The notes beneath the pieces were generated by a model, which worked only from the letters and a program-made list of their open reading frames with translations, ran no database searches and was not told where the DNA came from. Both the position numbers and the translations under genes were made by a program. 64,000 nucleotides of DNA from Ilyonectria destructans (lineage: Eukaryota; Ascomycota; Sordariomycetes; Hypocreales; Nectriaceae): assembly GCA_020740775.1 (NCBI GenBank), contig JAHEWK010000005.1:3224001-3288000 (forward strand), given 5' to 3'. Positions 45,597 through 57,539 of this stretch are shown piece after piece. Each line of letters starts with the position of its first letter. Within the stretch, counting starts at the first letter, position 1.

Positions 45597-47732
45597 CTAC
45601 AGCAAAGTGACTAACTCACGCGTCTGTCCACTCACCAGTTTTTCCAATGCCTTCGCCCTGCATTCAGTACAATCCGTGTAGTCCTTGAGCTCATGCTGTA
45701 TCCATGTTTTGGCTGGTTTCGTTGATGAATGATGAACATCCTGTTTCCAACAGACGAAGTAGTTGTCTGGCCTAAGCTCCAGACTCCCAACTCTTGTCGC
45801 TCCGTCTTGGCTTTCGAGTACGACGAGTGCAAAAGCCCAAACATAGTTCGCGTGCCACTCATAATCCTGGGCCTTCAGTTGCTGAAGATCCACCTGGCGG
45901 AGTAGGATACCTTTCAACGGGATAGTACCCGACTTGAGAAGGGCTGATTCAACTCCCACGTCCACCAGATTGACCTCAATCAGAACATCGCATTCGTCAT
46001 CGGAGAAGATGGCACACCACCCCATGGGTATAGCATCAGCGGCGTGCCCACACATGGCCCCATTGGATAGTCTAGGATCTTTGCAGACTTTGAGTGCAAT
46101 TGTGGGAGCGTCAATATAAAGTTCTTGCGGCAAGGAACCGAAGTCCTCGTAAACGTCCCAATTCTTATTGTTGCACATACCCTCCCAATCAACCAAGCCC
46201 TGGTTTGTCTGCACGGATAGCTTCATGTCGGTGACACTATTCATCGAGAGCCCCAGGTAAATCAGGGATTGTGCAGGGGTTTGGTAGACAATTTGCCAAC
46301 CAGTCCACGACCAGCTCGGGAAGCCTGGCCTGCGTGGACCGGCCGCCGGTGCTCTCCAGCAGAGATTCACCAAAAATGCTTCCGTTAGTGTCCAACTCCG
46401 AGAGAGATCACGGCCCGAGGCCTTGCGGTGGTTTATCAATGGCCCCAAAATAGGGGTTCCAAAATAGTGGTTCATGCGATACGGACCATTCTCGCACCGT
46501 TTTAAGAGGCCCAATGCCCCATTCAGGATATCAGATTGATACGTCAACCTTCGAGCAGTATAATGTCCCAGGAGATGGTGCAAAGCGCCCTCATTCTTCC
46601 ATACATTGTCGTACATTTGCAGCAATGGACAGTTGGCGTTGGCCCCCAGACCGCCATGGGGAAACATCTCGCAAGAGACCTTCCACCAGCGCTCCAAGTT
46701 GGCCCACTCCTTGTTTGATCGCTGGAAGAAGACCTGTTCGTCGGTGAATGCGATCCAGTGCCAGGAGAAGACACCTTCCTGATAGGTCCAGGCACGAGTC
46801 ATCCACGGGCTTTCTTTTACCAGTTCTCGTGGATCGTTCATGGAGGACCAGAGCGTGTAGTCACCAATCTTAATCCGAGGTTGTTTGGTTCGAGGACGAG
46901 AGCTGACGCCAGGTAGTCCATAATCCGCATCTGATCCAGCAGCCCCGATGATCGTGACAAGTGCGTGCCTGTAAATATCGGCCATCTGGTTGAGCTGTGT
47001 TTGGAACTCGGACTTGTTGCTCTGGTCCAGGCAGTACCTATCGACCCAGAGGTAGCGCAGGCCAAGCTCTCTAACCACTGTGATGGCATCCTCCACAGTG
47101 AGAGGAAGATGACTGGGAAGAGATTTGCCTTTTGTGGCATCGCCTTGTGACACCGTCGGCCCCCAGACATAACTGAGAGCGACATAATCGCAAGGGCCGC
47201 GCACCGGTACGATCTCCCGCTTGTGGCAGTCAATAACTGAGACTGGCAGCACATCCATATTTGCTCTGGGAATCTCTTGCACCACTTTACACCATGTCCG
47301 CAACGGCTCGTAGTTGACCTTCGCATGATCAATCAGGACTGGCGCTTCCGGTTCTTTGGAATAGTTCACAAAAACTCCAGGGGTAAGCATGCTCGCGTGC
47401 GTCCGAACCACCAGAACCGTTCGGTCTGACATAGCTGGCGCATCGATTGGCGTTCTGTTTGTCGAACCGTTTCTATTGCTGTAACACGCTCTGAAGATAG
47501 ATACGCTGTCGCAAGTATCCCGTTCATCCTCCGGTAGCATCTCGATCAGGAAATGGCAGAGAGGGCATGACGATCTCCTGCACTCTTGAGCTTTATCCAG
47601 AACAAAGGCCGGGTTTGTTTCAAGCCGTTGTCGGTCGGCCAGGTCTCGGAACAAGTGGTCGAAGTCGATCCCCCGGCATCTTGCGCATAGCTTGTCTAGC
47701 TGGTCCTCTGCCATGCTGAGAGAGAGTGCCAT
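45597..47732 (-). CDS. HET domain protein, HET-2
   Basis: Intronless, 711 aa. The N-terminus has L-C-A-R-C and later S-C-P-L-C-H, possible metal-binding knuckles common in this subgroup. The HET domain starts around residue 180: Y-V-A-L-S-Y-V-W-G, then R-Y-L-W-V-D-R-Y-C-L-D-Q and Q-M-A-D-I-Y-R-H-A, ending with T-R-A-W-T-Y-Q-E-G. The C-terminal half is unassigned and contains F-P-S-W-S-W-T-G-W, typical of this group. Role: presumed non-self recognition or cell-death signalling. It lies just outside the cluster and has no motif in its promoter. Confidence 0.88.
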   Translation of the reverse strand: MALSLSMAEDQLDKLCARCRGIDFDHLFRDLADRQRLETNPAFVLDKAQECRRSSCPLCHFLIEMLPEDERDTCDSVSIFRACYSNRNGSTNRTPIDAPAMSDRTVLVVRTHASMLTPGVFVNYSKEPEAPVLIDHAKVNYEPLRTWCKVVQEIPRANMDVLPVSVIDCHKREIVPVRGPCDYVALSYVWGPTVSQGDATKGKSLPSHLPLTVEDAITVVRELGLRYLWVDRYCLDQSNKSEFQTQLNQMADIYRHALVTIIGAAGSDADYGLPGVSSRPRTKQPRIKIGDYTLWSSMNDPRELVKESPWMTRAWTYQEGVFSWHWIAFTDEQVFFQRSNKEWANLERWWKVSCEMFPHGGLGANANCPLLQMYDNVWKNEGALHHLLGHYTARRLTYQSDILNGALGLLKRCENGPYRMNHYFGTPILGPLINHRKASGRDLSRSWTLTEAFLVNLCWRAPAAGPRRPGFPSWSWTGWQIVYQTPAQSLIYLGLSMNSVTDMKLSVQTNQGLVDWEGMCNNKNWDVYEDFGSLPQELYIDAPTIALKVCKDPRLSNGAMCGHAADAIPMGWCAIFSDDECDVLIEVNLVDVGVESALLKSGTIPLKGILLRQVDLQQLKAQDYEWHANYVWAFALVVLESQDGATRVGSLELRPDNYFVCWKQDVHHSSTKPAKTWIQHELKDYTDCTECRAKALEKLVSGQTRELVTLL

Positions 47733-48971
47733 GAAAGCTTATACTTGAATGTGACGGCGAAATTCAAGGGTTAACCAGCAGTCGTGCGAATCAAGCCGAG
47801 AAGGTCGGTGGCTAGAAAAGAATTGTAATCCGGCGGCGTGTTGATGAATTGGGTAAGCCGACGTGTCAGCCCTATCATTTTTGAGTGGATATGGCTTACT
47901 GCATATTTGATCCATAGCGCATTGGGGTAATGGTTTGTTACATATTGTGTGTTAATTTAGAGAGTATGCATTGGATGAGGAAACGCATTCACCTCAAGAA
48001 CACATATTCACGACACTCACGACGCTTCTACATGAAGATGACGTACAGCTTGGCGCAGCATGTTGTTGCTGGAATTGCCTTCGAAGACCCTCAAAGCTTT
48101 CATCGACTCTGCTTGGTTCCATTCCTCTTTGGCGAAGATAAACTAAACGGTGTCCTCGACGCAGAAAAGTATCTTCAAGTTGACCTGGAGAAGACTCTGC
48201 GATAGACGCCAGGGAAAATGCAGTGCGCTGAAATGAGGACTGGAACGGTTCCCCACTCCAGATCCCTTATTACCACACGCGTTACTACTTGTTAGACTCG
48301 AAGAGATATATTAGTGGTATTCAGCTATAGATTGAAATTAAATACTACTTGAGTAGTGACAATCCCGACAGCCATCCCGCTCCATATGCCAATTGTCCGG
48401 CACCGGGCTTGATCTTGTAATTAGGCCACAATATCCCTGACCGAATACCCTACACCCCAGAGTGCCAGACGGACGGATGTTGCCAAGTGATTTAGCGACC
48501 AGATAACCTTGCGCTTTGACTCTGTCGTGTGATCGACATCGTTATCTACCTAAGTTGTAATGTGCTCCGGTAGTTTCGGGGAATGGCAGCATGCACCCCG
48601 GTGAACCCGGACCGGTTTACTGCAAAGATCAGGCTCGTGATTAACCGGTGATCACTTAAGAGCGCGGAGTATCATGGTGGCGCGCAACGTACCCTGTTTG
48701 ATTGGTTGGAGCTTGGGCAGTCCCCGGAATTTGATGTAACGCTGATCCACAACTCATGAGCTAAGGTCCTGGGATGGATATCATGTTTCCTTACGGGGGC
48801 ACTTGAGCCGAACACCGCCGGAGTAAACTAATTAAGGACAATAGAAAGAGCACGAATGGGGTAGGGCGCGTGGGAGCATATGAAGCCCCCGCAGTCCGCT
48901 CTCAGGGCGACCAGGTCTTTTCACTCAGCATTCTCTAAACTCGTCAATTTCTGAAGGAGCAACTCGCGACT
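47733..48971. other. Intergenic, no supported gene
   Basis: A 91-codon ORF at 47930-48205 (plus) has no recognisable domain, although its second half is amino-acid-like and could be a relic. The rest up to the next start at 48972 shows nothing certain. Confidence 0.4.
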
Positions 48972-50898
48972 ATGGTGCTTCTACGTGCAACCCGTCTCGT
49001 GGGGCTCGTCGCCTTGGCCGGCGCTGTCAGTGGATCCTACGTCAAGTCCATGTCGTCTAACACGCGACAAATGTTCACAGAATCTATGAACTGGATGGAT
49101 GGGTACTACGACTCGGATGCTGGTTACCTCTATGACTTTAGTGCTGCTACCGCACTGAGACATGAGACCCGCAGCTCTGCCTGGTATGCTCTGGGTCTCT
49201 TGGCGCGAAACGAAGGCACCGATGTTGCCGAGGCCGAGAAAATCATAACGAACATTATTTCCGGTCAATATACGGCGCCGGCCGAAGAGTGGTAAGTTCA
49301 AGTTGAATATTTAAGCTAGCAGAGAAGTAAAGATCAATAAATGCTAATGTGTCAACAGGTATGGAGATTACCAGCAGGAGCCTGAAGAGCCCTACGTCGG
49401 CTCAGCTGTATATCCTGCAAAGATATATGGCTCCTGGGATCCTAACTGGCGAGGCTTTGTTGGCACAACATTGATCCTCGCAATGGAGGAATTCTCTGAT
49501 CTTCTAGATAAGAAGACTCAGAAACTCATTTTGGAATCTCTTTACAAGGCCACTGTGGGTGATTCCTACCGCTTTGGTCATCTGGACCCCAGCCAGGACA
49601 ACCTATATCCCGCATATAGCAATCCAGTAAGTCATTGTCCGCAGAGGGTGAGCTGGGAACTCGGAAGTCTAACAAATATTAGTCTATTATGCGAGCTTTT
49701 GTATCTGGCTGGACAGGCCGACGCCTCAAGGAGTCAAACATGACTAAGGCAGGTGAGACCTATGCCCAAGAGATCATTGATCTCTTCAATGAACAAAATA
49801 CTCTTTCTGAGTTCAACTCTGGTACTTACACTGGCGTTTCGCTCTTTGGTCTTATTCTATGGAGCAAGTATCTACCAAAGGACTCTGTAATGACCAAGAA
49901 TGGACCTAAAATGATTGAGTACACCTGGGAGGCAATCTCCGCGCTTTGGCATCCAGGCTTGAAGAATATGGCTGGTCCCTGGGATCGCTCCTATGGTTAT
50001 GACATGAACCGCTATCTCAGCCTGATGGCTTTGTGGTTCTGGCCATTGATTGGAAAGGAAAACGCTGGACTTATCTCAAAGGTTAGTACCCCGAATAATC
50101 CCGCAGTTCTTCAGTCAAATTTGATCCATGCTGACCATGAATACAGCCCGAAACCATGTCTCACATGGCTGACTATGCCTGGGCTCCTCTGTTCGCAGTT
50201 CTTGCGAAGAAGCATGAGAGTCTGATTCCTAAGAAGATTCGAAAGAGCATTTCGAAATTTAGCGGCGAGCATACATTCTCAACGTCGACTAGGTCTCCCC
50301 CCTTTGACAATGCCCCTCGTAACTTCACCACGTGGCTCTCGGACAAAATCACGATCGGAGCCGAGGCATTCGACGAAATTGTCGTTGGCGGCCCTGCTCG
50401 GTCGCAGCAGTCATTCAATCCCGCTGTCATCCAATGGGACACTGGTAGCGATATTTCATTCATTTCGGTATGTCTTTCCTAAGTAATAAGAGTGCACCGA
50501 GCTTCCATCCACGGCTTTGGCAATTCCAACCATCCAAACCAAATAAATACTAACACCTCGATTTTCAGCTTTACCCAACCGAAATGGCTCTCGATGTTGA
50601 GGTCAACCCATGGAATCTGACATTATCCTATCCTTACGGAAACTCCAGTTCTATCTTCACCCTTGTCACTGGCACATTCGCCAACATACGCACTATCTCC
50701 GGCTGGGAAGATGTGCAAGGTCTTAAGGTCACAGTGTCAGGCAATGTCAACGAGGCTTATGAGCTGTCCTTCGGTGGAAGTTACGGAGGTACTAGCAGCA
50801 CAATCAGGGACTTTGAGTATTGGAACTTCACCTACACAATGCCTGAGGGCTTCCAGGGCGTTCCTACAATTGTGCTTGATCTTGAGCTGCTAAGCTGA
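48972..50898 (+). CDS. Secreted conserved fungal protein of unknown function
   Basis: Exons 48972..49291, 49359..49626, 49683..50081, 50147..50467, 50569..50898; 545 aa. A signal peptide spans about residues 1-21. The body is rich in aromatic residues and helices (W-Y-A-L-G-L-L-A-R-N, G-S-W-D-P-N-W-R-G-F-V-G, N-M-A-G-P-W-D-R-S-Y-G-Y-D-M-N-R-Y). This suggests an alpha/alpha-toroid followed by a beta-rich C-terminal part, as in some polysaccharide lyases and terpene hydratases; that is inference from pattern only. Several N-x-S/T sequons are present. No catalytic assignment is made. Confidence 0.8.
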
Positions 50899-52814
50899 GA
50901 GGAATTCTTGTGTTGAAATATCCAAGATCTGGAAACTTGTGGCTACTAAGAGCTAGAGAAGCCAGCGCAGGAGAGATGGTATGAGTAATATTCTTAGACA
51001 CCTTACTTGGGTAGACCCATATTATGCGGCCAATTGAATGAGATGATGATGCAATGCATTGAATCCCTTTGAAAGATTAAAGTGACTATTGTCCTGCACT
51101 CTTGAATAGCGAATTCACTCTTGGCTACGATGAGTACTTCAGGGGAGCATTTGCGCAAGGGTGTTGTGGTGCGAGTGGTGACTCGAATCATAGCAAAGAA
51201 AGACATTCTTGCAGTCAATTTTCGATGGTCTCTCAACCTGGCCTCATGGATCTGATATTAATTAGGAACGCGGAGTTAGGTTGTTCAAGTTTCAACTCCA
51301 TCTTGTGTCGATTGAACGGTACTGGCGCCCTGTGCTGACCGTGAAACCAAGGCTTTCCAATCGAGTTTGAACACCGCAGGTAAAAGCATCTGAGAGTGCA
51401 TGATGTAAATTAATTTCTATTTGCTCTTTTGCACATAGGCAAATGATGAGGCTTCCACTGCCTACATACTAGCCCATGCACAGAACGTCGAGGTCGGTGC
51501 CAGAGCATTCGGCCCAGCACACAGGTTTGCCTGTCTTCTGGATCGTCGCGGAATGTGGAATCGGTAGGGCAACTGACGCAATCTGAAGAAACTCTACATA
51601 ATAGTTCGTCGAGTCGCAAGTCAGAGACACGGCCACTTTTCCCGACAACACCGGAAAAGGCCGGAACGCTGAATGGATAGCAAATTGTGAGTTGATAGTT
51701 TAGGTACGGTGAGTCGCACACCCAGGGCAGATAAACATCCCAGCATAGATATACCCAAGTATTCGCATGTAAGATACCAATACTGGGCTTATCACCAGAT
51801 ACCGGTTCACATGCCGTTGACGACAGGGGGGACTTTTAACAGCACCGGCATGCAACCGGCGAACTCGGTCTTTGTCGGCAGATTCGCACTTTTCAACGCG
51901 GTAACCGATAACGGAAATCAGGCCGATTGTGCATTATCAGTGACAATAGACGCTAACAAACATCCTTAGAAATGTAAGTAAAAGGCTAGATGACGTAGCC
52001 GAATGGGTAAAATTCCTTACCGGAACATTTCCGTAGTTTCCTTTCTGAATCAGCCAGTTTCATTTCGCCATCAGGTCGCTTTGACAATGCGAGGAATGGA
52101 CATTTGATTGAGATGCGCGTCGTACGTCCCGTCTTCTGACGTTCGTTCCCAACATCGAACAGCAATTAGTTTTGTATGGCGGATCAGCAGTCAGCTGCGC
52201 TCGGGATGTCCGACAGGGCGATGGTCCAGCAAAACTCCCAGAAAGCTTTATGGCTTGTGCCAGCAGCCTACTCGGGCATTAATGTAAGAAACGCGCCCTG
52301 GTTCGATATTCCCGCCAATTACGGCCTTAATATTTCTACTATCTTTCCTCTCCTGGACATGTGCCCTGTCATGCCATGCGCATTTCGGTACAAGGATCGT
52401 TCGTTGTGGCTGAACAAGTGTGGTGTAGCGAGCAAGCCGCCGCCACTGACTTCGCGCCACAGCCAGGATGGAACGATAAACGAGAGACCATGGCGTTCTA
52501 GAAACGAGTACTTCCCACAACCCTGCTGTGTTAGGCATCATTGGTCTTTGGGGGTACAGGCCTATGTTAGACTCGCTGCTTCTGCCAAGATAGGGATATT
52601 AGTACGGCGGGCTGCTTTTAATGGGAAGTTCTGCCTTACCTTGGGTTATTGGTTCAATTCAATTCGTCACTCTTGCCGCTTCAACCACACATTGAAATTC
52701 GAATTATGTATTTAGGTATTTGATATTGTAGACCTTGGCCTCTTTATTATAGTCTATTAAGCTTGTGCTGTGGCTCCCTATTTCTGATCCCCTATTAAGT
52801 ATTCTTACAAGTAG
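50899..52814. other. Long intergenic stretch, possible small Cys-containing ORF
   Basis: No firm gene. The minus-strand ORF 51469-51651 ends with C-W-A-E-C-S-G-T-D-L-D-V-L-C and could be the last exon of a small secreted protein, but no upstream exon with a signal peptide was found. A plus-strand ORF at 51709-51969 and one at 52176-52715 lack recognisable features. Confidence 0.35.
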
Positions 52815-53977
52815 TTACACCACTCTAAACTCAACCGTCTTCTTAATCCCGTTCCCCTTTCCATCCAACTCGTCAAGATCAATAGAAGGCTCCTGCGATT
52901 TGAAAATGTTTTCTTGTGAGTCACTCCTGTGTGTTTTGTTGGCACCTCCATGAAACTCGACCACATGCTCGCCCCTCCCTCCCGCAAATTCATCCTTCTG
53001 TGTTGATGTGAATTGTCGCGGTTGGCTTCCCACCCCAGGCCGACTTTGAGAAGATGGATATTTCTGCTCCGTGAAAACGAGCTTGGAGGCAAGCAAATCG
53101 ATGCTGGTACAATGGTGGTTAGTTGTGGTGGCAAGGGTTACAGAGAATCACAATAGTAACTTACTATAACACAACCGGGAAAAGGCAGAAGAGTGCATAC
53201 GCAAAGCGATCCAGTTGACTTGCCAAGTTCTCTGCACTCTGCCCAGGAGTTTTTATGGAATGTGTAATAGCCCGGAAGATACCTTGCAGAGCTAGGATAG
53301 CAACTCTACCTTCCGTACTTCGGCTCAAATATCGAAAGAAGCCGACATTGAGGGCGATTTGCACGGATGAGGCCCTGGCAGAAGTGAATACAGTGATAAG
53401 AAAGTAAGCGCCAATGCATTCCAGAATAGCCAATAGCCCAAAGTAGGCAATGTGGAGGTAGTTGACAATGTGTTGCAACGCTTCGTCATGGTTCATGATA
53501 GATCGCACCCTGAACACAGAGATGACTACGCGCGTAACGAGAATTCCGGTTATACCCGTCCAGAAGCAAGTTGCAAATACCCGCCAGCGGACTCCTCGAA
53601 GCACACGTTTTAAGATGATGTAGCTATAAAATAGCAGACCAGTTTCTTGGGCCTAGTAATAGAAGCATGAAGCATTAGTAGAGAGCCAACGAGGACGGTT
53701 AGTTCGAATGTAATCATACCACCCAAAACATGTCTGCAAAAACTGACGAAACCGCCCTGTTTATATCAGGGTGGATTCCATAATTGGAATAGAAACAAAG
53801 GCCGTTGGCGACAGCCCCAGCTGCAGACGAGAGTATGGGGACTGCAGCGAGCGGCGTGAAGTTGGTGATGCTGCAGACAAGAAGCCCAAAAAATACATTG
53901 CCGATACAGATAGTACAAAGGATAGACCAGCTCAATTCGAAGAAGACGGCATTCGCGTCTGCCGCCGTTGTCGACAT
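52815..53977 (-). CDS. Multi-pass membrane protein of unknown function
   Basis: Exons on the minus strand: 53977..53720, 53652..53165, 53103..52815; 344 aa. About six to seven hydrophobic segments lie in residues 10-245. A charged cytosolic-type tail (about 250-344) rich in S, K and E follows. The third exon joins through a split TA-C codon and stays open to the stop. The layout resembles small fungal 7TM proteins, but no signature residue for a receptor or rhodopsin (for example a retinal Lys motif) was identified. Confidence 0.7.
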
Positions 53978-55719
53978 GGTGGATCAATGAACAGCTGCAG
54001 AGCAGGGGCACGAACAAAGCAGGGGCACGAACAAGGCAACAAAGGAAAAAGCAAGGAACAGGATTTTACTCCCATTATATTCCCATCACTCCATCACATC
54101 CAGGGGTACAGTACTCCATATTGGCCCCGTTATCGTGTGTGCTCGTGCTCGGTGGGAGGATCGCACTATTGAGACGCTTTTTCATCTAGACAATCTAGAC
54201 CCTTCGCTTAACGAGCTCTACGCGAAAGTCTAACAAGTGAAACTGGGATGTGGGGGTTCTATTCCGCAATCTGCACAAGTATGGACAACCTAGAACAGAG
54301 CTGAAAAGACGAATCCTTCCCCCGCAAGCGCAGCGCCCGCACTTGGAACAGCCTAGTTCCCCGGATCCCCCGGTGCCCCGGTTCGCTCAACACGTCCCCT
54401 CATTTGTTGATTCAAAGACAAGTGGGCAGGCTAATGGGATGCTTGGCTGCGGGTTAGCCAATCGGCTAGTCACTGCCAGGGGAGACAATCCACCAGCCCA
54501 GCTAGGTACCGGATGGGATACGGAGAAGCTTGTTTAGCACATTTTAAATGGAGAAGTGGCTTGCCGCTCGTCACAAGTGCTGGCACACAAGACGACCTGA
54601 ACGGGATTATGAGGAGGACGAGTCAGTCACGAACATGGGTTAAAGAACGCTAAGTGTTGATGGCAAATAATAACGCAACAAGCAAGCATCACGACACGTG
54701 CCAGATAACAGGGAAAGGCAGCCACTCAAATTGCAGTGGCGGTGCGCTACCGAACAGAGTTTTTCTACTTTTAATAACACGATCTCGGCATTGAGTAATG
54801 CGTGGCTTAGCTCACATTAGTACAAAGTCCGGACAGGTTTTAGGTAGAATAAGTTTACGACTATGACCACTCCACGAGAATTAATCTTGATAACACGGAG
54901 GGCACTGCTGGAGACGGTTGGTAGCCCCGAATAGGAGGGGTGCCTGAGTCGGGTCGATCCGCTCTTACATTCTGGTGTAACAGAGAGGTAATTGACTTTC
55001 CCCGCCAAAATCGGTCAATCATTGTTGGAAATAGCCCATGCTGGGTCCGGCAGGTATTCGTACTCGGCGAGATTATGTCATGGGCCGTGATATTGACCGC
55101 CACCAACTTGTAGAGATAATGCATTAGTCTCCTACTTTTCTTATTATTTCTTATTAGTTAATAACTTTTTACACTCTGCTTTGAGAACCACAGGCATAGA
55201 AGTAGCATTCAACCATTCGCCCAAGGCCTCTTTCTAGCAGTCAACCTAGAGTGCGGACTAAAGACTGCCTTTCTGTGGACAACTGAATTGCACTGGATAC
55301 CAAAGCCAATCAAGCCCATTACAGATATTACTTTTCTCAACATTACCGATCTGACTTCAAACATACTCGCGCCAACCAACCAACCCGACCGCGGCTTCAA
55401 ACGTGCTTGCTCGAACACATCATTCACACAGTCCTCTTCCAACCCAGCCATCTGGAACTGATCACAATTCGCCCAGTCGTGTTCGGAGTCGTCAGCTCAG
55501 TCCTTCCCGAAGCCTCGTTGGATGCCTCGAGCCTAGTCTTCCCGGCAGCCCTGTTTGAAGTCGCCAGCAAGGCTCTGATTGTCTTGAACTCAGGAATAGT
55601 GAATCCATTCCCATGGAGGTCAACCCCCCGGCGATCTAGTCAACGTCTAGGATTTCAGCTGCAATGCAACAAGTGTCATCGCAAATCATTGGTCAACAGT
55701 TTGGCGTGATCTGATCTGC
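53978..55719. other. Intergenic, no supported gene
   Basis: Short overlapping ORFs only. One isolated TGTGGGG at 54249-54255 has no neighbouring cluster gene and is taken as a chance match. Confidence 0.5.
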
Positions 55720-56175
55720 ATGGCAAAGATGAACGACCCAGCTGAGGTGAGCGTCTTTACACGGGCTTGGTCTTCATGTCATGTCACAGCGGAGCTCTTG
55801 GCTCAGTCCAACCGTTTTGTTGAGCTCGGATCTCGGTTGACTGGCGAGTCCCTCCAGCAAATAGTTGGAAAAGCTGACATTTGGCTACGCCCGCACCAGA
55901 AAGAAGGATTTGAGATCATGAGCCTTCCCTCCTATGATTTGGTCTATATCAGCGGTACGGGGTCTGGAAAGTCAATGATCTTTACTCTCCCAGCCTTTGT
56001 CCGATCCACTGGTTTGACTCTTGTCATATGCCCGATGATTGCGCTGCAAAAGCAACACACAGAGATGCTTAACCGCCATGGCATTAAGAGCCTCTCTTAG
56101 TCTTCGACTAACACAAGGGATCAAGTCTCTGCTGTTTCCGTCCTCATCGGGAAAGACAGTGGGCCTATGAAGTAG
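55720..56175 (+). pseudogene. DEAD/DEAH (RecQ-like) helicase fragment
   Basis: The frame encodes the front of a superfamily-2 helicase: L-R-P-H-Q-K-E-G-F-E, Walker A as S-G-T-G-S-G-K-S, then T-L-V-I-C-P-M-I-A-L-Q-K-Q-H. A stop (TAG, 56098-56100) falls where the reading otherwise continues to another TAG at 56173-56175; a Trp codon changed by G-to-A would explain the first. The rest of the helicase (DEAH box, motifs III-VI) is missing. Such fragments often derive from repeated subtelomeric or transposon-linked helicases. Not functional. Confidence 0.7.
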
Positions 56176-57539
56176 CACCTCCAAAAATAAGCTCTCATAC
56201 CCAAAAGCCTCGCCACGATGCCAAGCCGCTTCCAGCCCTACGGCATATAATGCTGAGGGCTTCAATACTACGATGGATGATGAGGCGACTTATTCTCCGA
56301 CTGATGACTTCATGTCTCTCAAATCGGGATTAATTCCCCGCCAATCGGGAGGATATGAGACGTGAGCCAGAATTCTTTGTCATTTTTAGCAATTAAACGT
56401 CTACATATTCCTTCATCCTGGTATTAAACTAACTGCGTATAGCCAATCTTATTCATCATCCTGACCAAGTTCTTCAATAAACCCAAGAAGCTAATTTGCA
56501 TGACGTGTCGCCCACAAGTTCCCCAGTACCGCGTGACCCGCCAGACAATTGGCTTCACGATCCTAACTATAATCGTCCCAGATACCTCGGTCTAGCCGTA
56601 AGTGGTGCCTTCTATTACTGACCATACAGAAGACTGACAACTGCAAAGGATCTTGCCAAAGAGCTTCCTCGCCTTCGACAACTTCCCTATCTTCCAGCCA
56701 GTAGTCCATTTCTGCGGCTCCGGTCGAAGTTAGCTACCCTATACCTAGATTTCTTTAGCTGTAGACGCCAGCCCAGCCCCTTATCTTGCCCCTTAGGGGA
56801 CTCTGTAGATCCATGTCTTTATGACGGTAATTAAACAACTAGAAGAACAAGAAAGACAAGAACAACAACATCTCTGATGCGTGCATCAGTGCCTTACAGG
56901 CCCTAATATCCCGTGAAACACATAACAAAGGCACAGGTAGACGTTTTGGTGGTTAAAAATGTAATGTTTGAGTACCTAGTTTGGAGTATGTCTTCTTTTC
57001 CAGCGGTGCTGATACACTAAGTCCTTTAACCTACGGTAAGTTCCAGCAGATTGTGAACCTTCAAGCGTAGAGATGGTAGGAATTGCCAAGACATTTTCTA
57101 ACATACGAGGGGCCGATGCAGTTATTGGGTGCATTCCAGAGGGCGCCAGAGAATGCATACAGACATCCACAATTGCCAATAGTGGGCCAAATAGCCCAAT
57201 AATGGAATTCGGTAGAGATACTAAGATGGCCTTCTTTAAATATCGAGGGAGCGTGGCGTTGGACCCCCTATTGTCGCCCTGCTTCCACCAAATCATATTC
57301 TAGCTTATTGCAACTGTTGTCTTGGACCATATTACCTCTCACAGGCATGTGGCCCACACTTACACATACCAATCCTGCCCTCTGACTCCTCCTGCTGCTA
57401 TGTCGCTGATACTATCACCCTAGACATTTGTCCTTCTTTTAATCTACCTTGAACGCACTTTCTCCCATCTGATCATCTCGGCCTACATCTCATCCATCTT
57501 CCTTACCGTTAATCAGACGATTGTGACCACGTTGCAACC
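56176..57539. other. Intergenic, no supported gene
   Basis: Between the helicase relic and the CAS1 gene; small ORFs without recognisable domains. The last 150 bases before 57540 are pyrimidine-rich, as in many fungal promoters. Confidence 0.5.

Noticed and set aside
46838..47332. 164-codon minus-strand ORF
   Set aside because: Out-of-frame shadow inside HET-2.
47930..48205. 91-codon ORF between HET-2 and the secreted protein
   Set aside because: No homology recognised and no supporting signals; noted in the intergenic entry only.
51469..51651. Possible small Cys-rich secreted protein
   Set aside because: No start exon with a signal peptide could be joined to it.
54249..54255. TGTGGGG copy at right end
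   Set aside because: Not near a cluster gene; consistent with chance.
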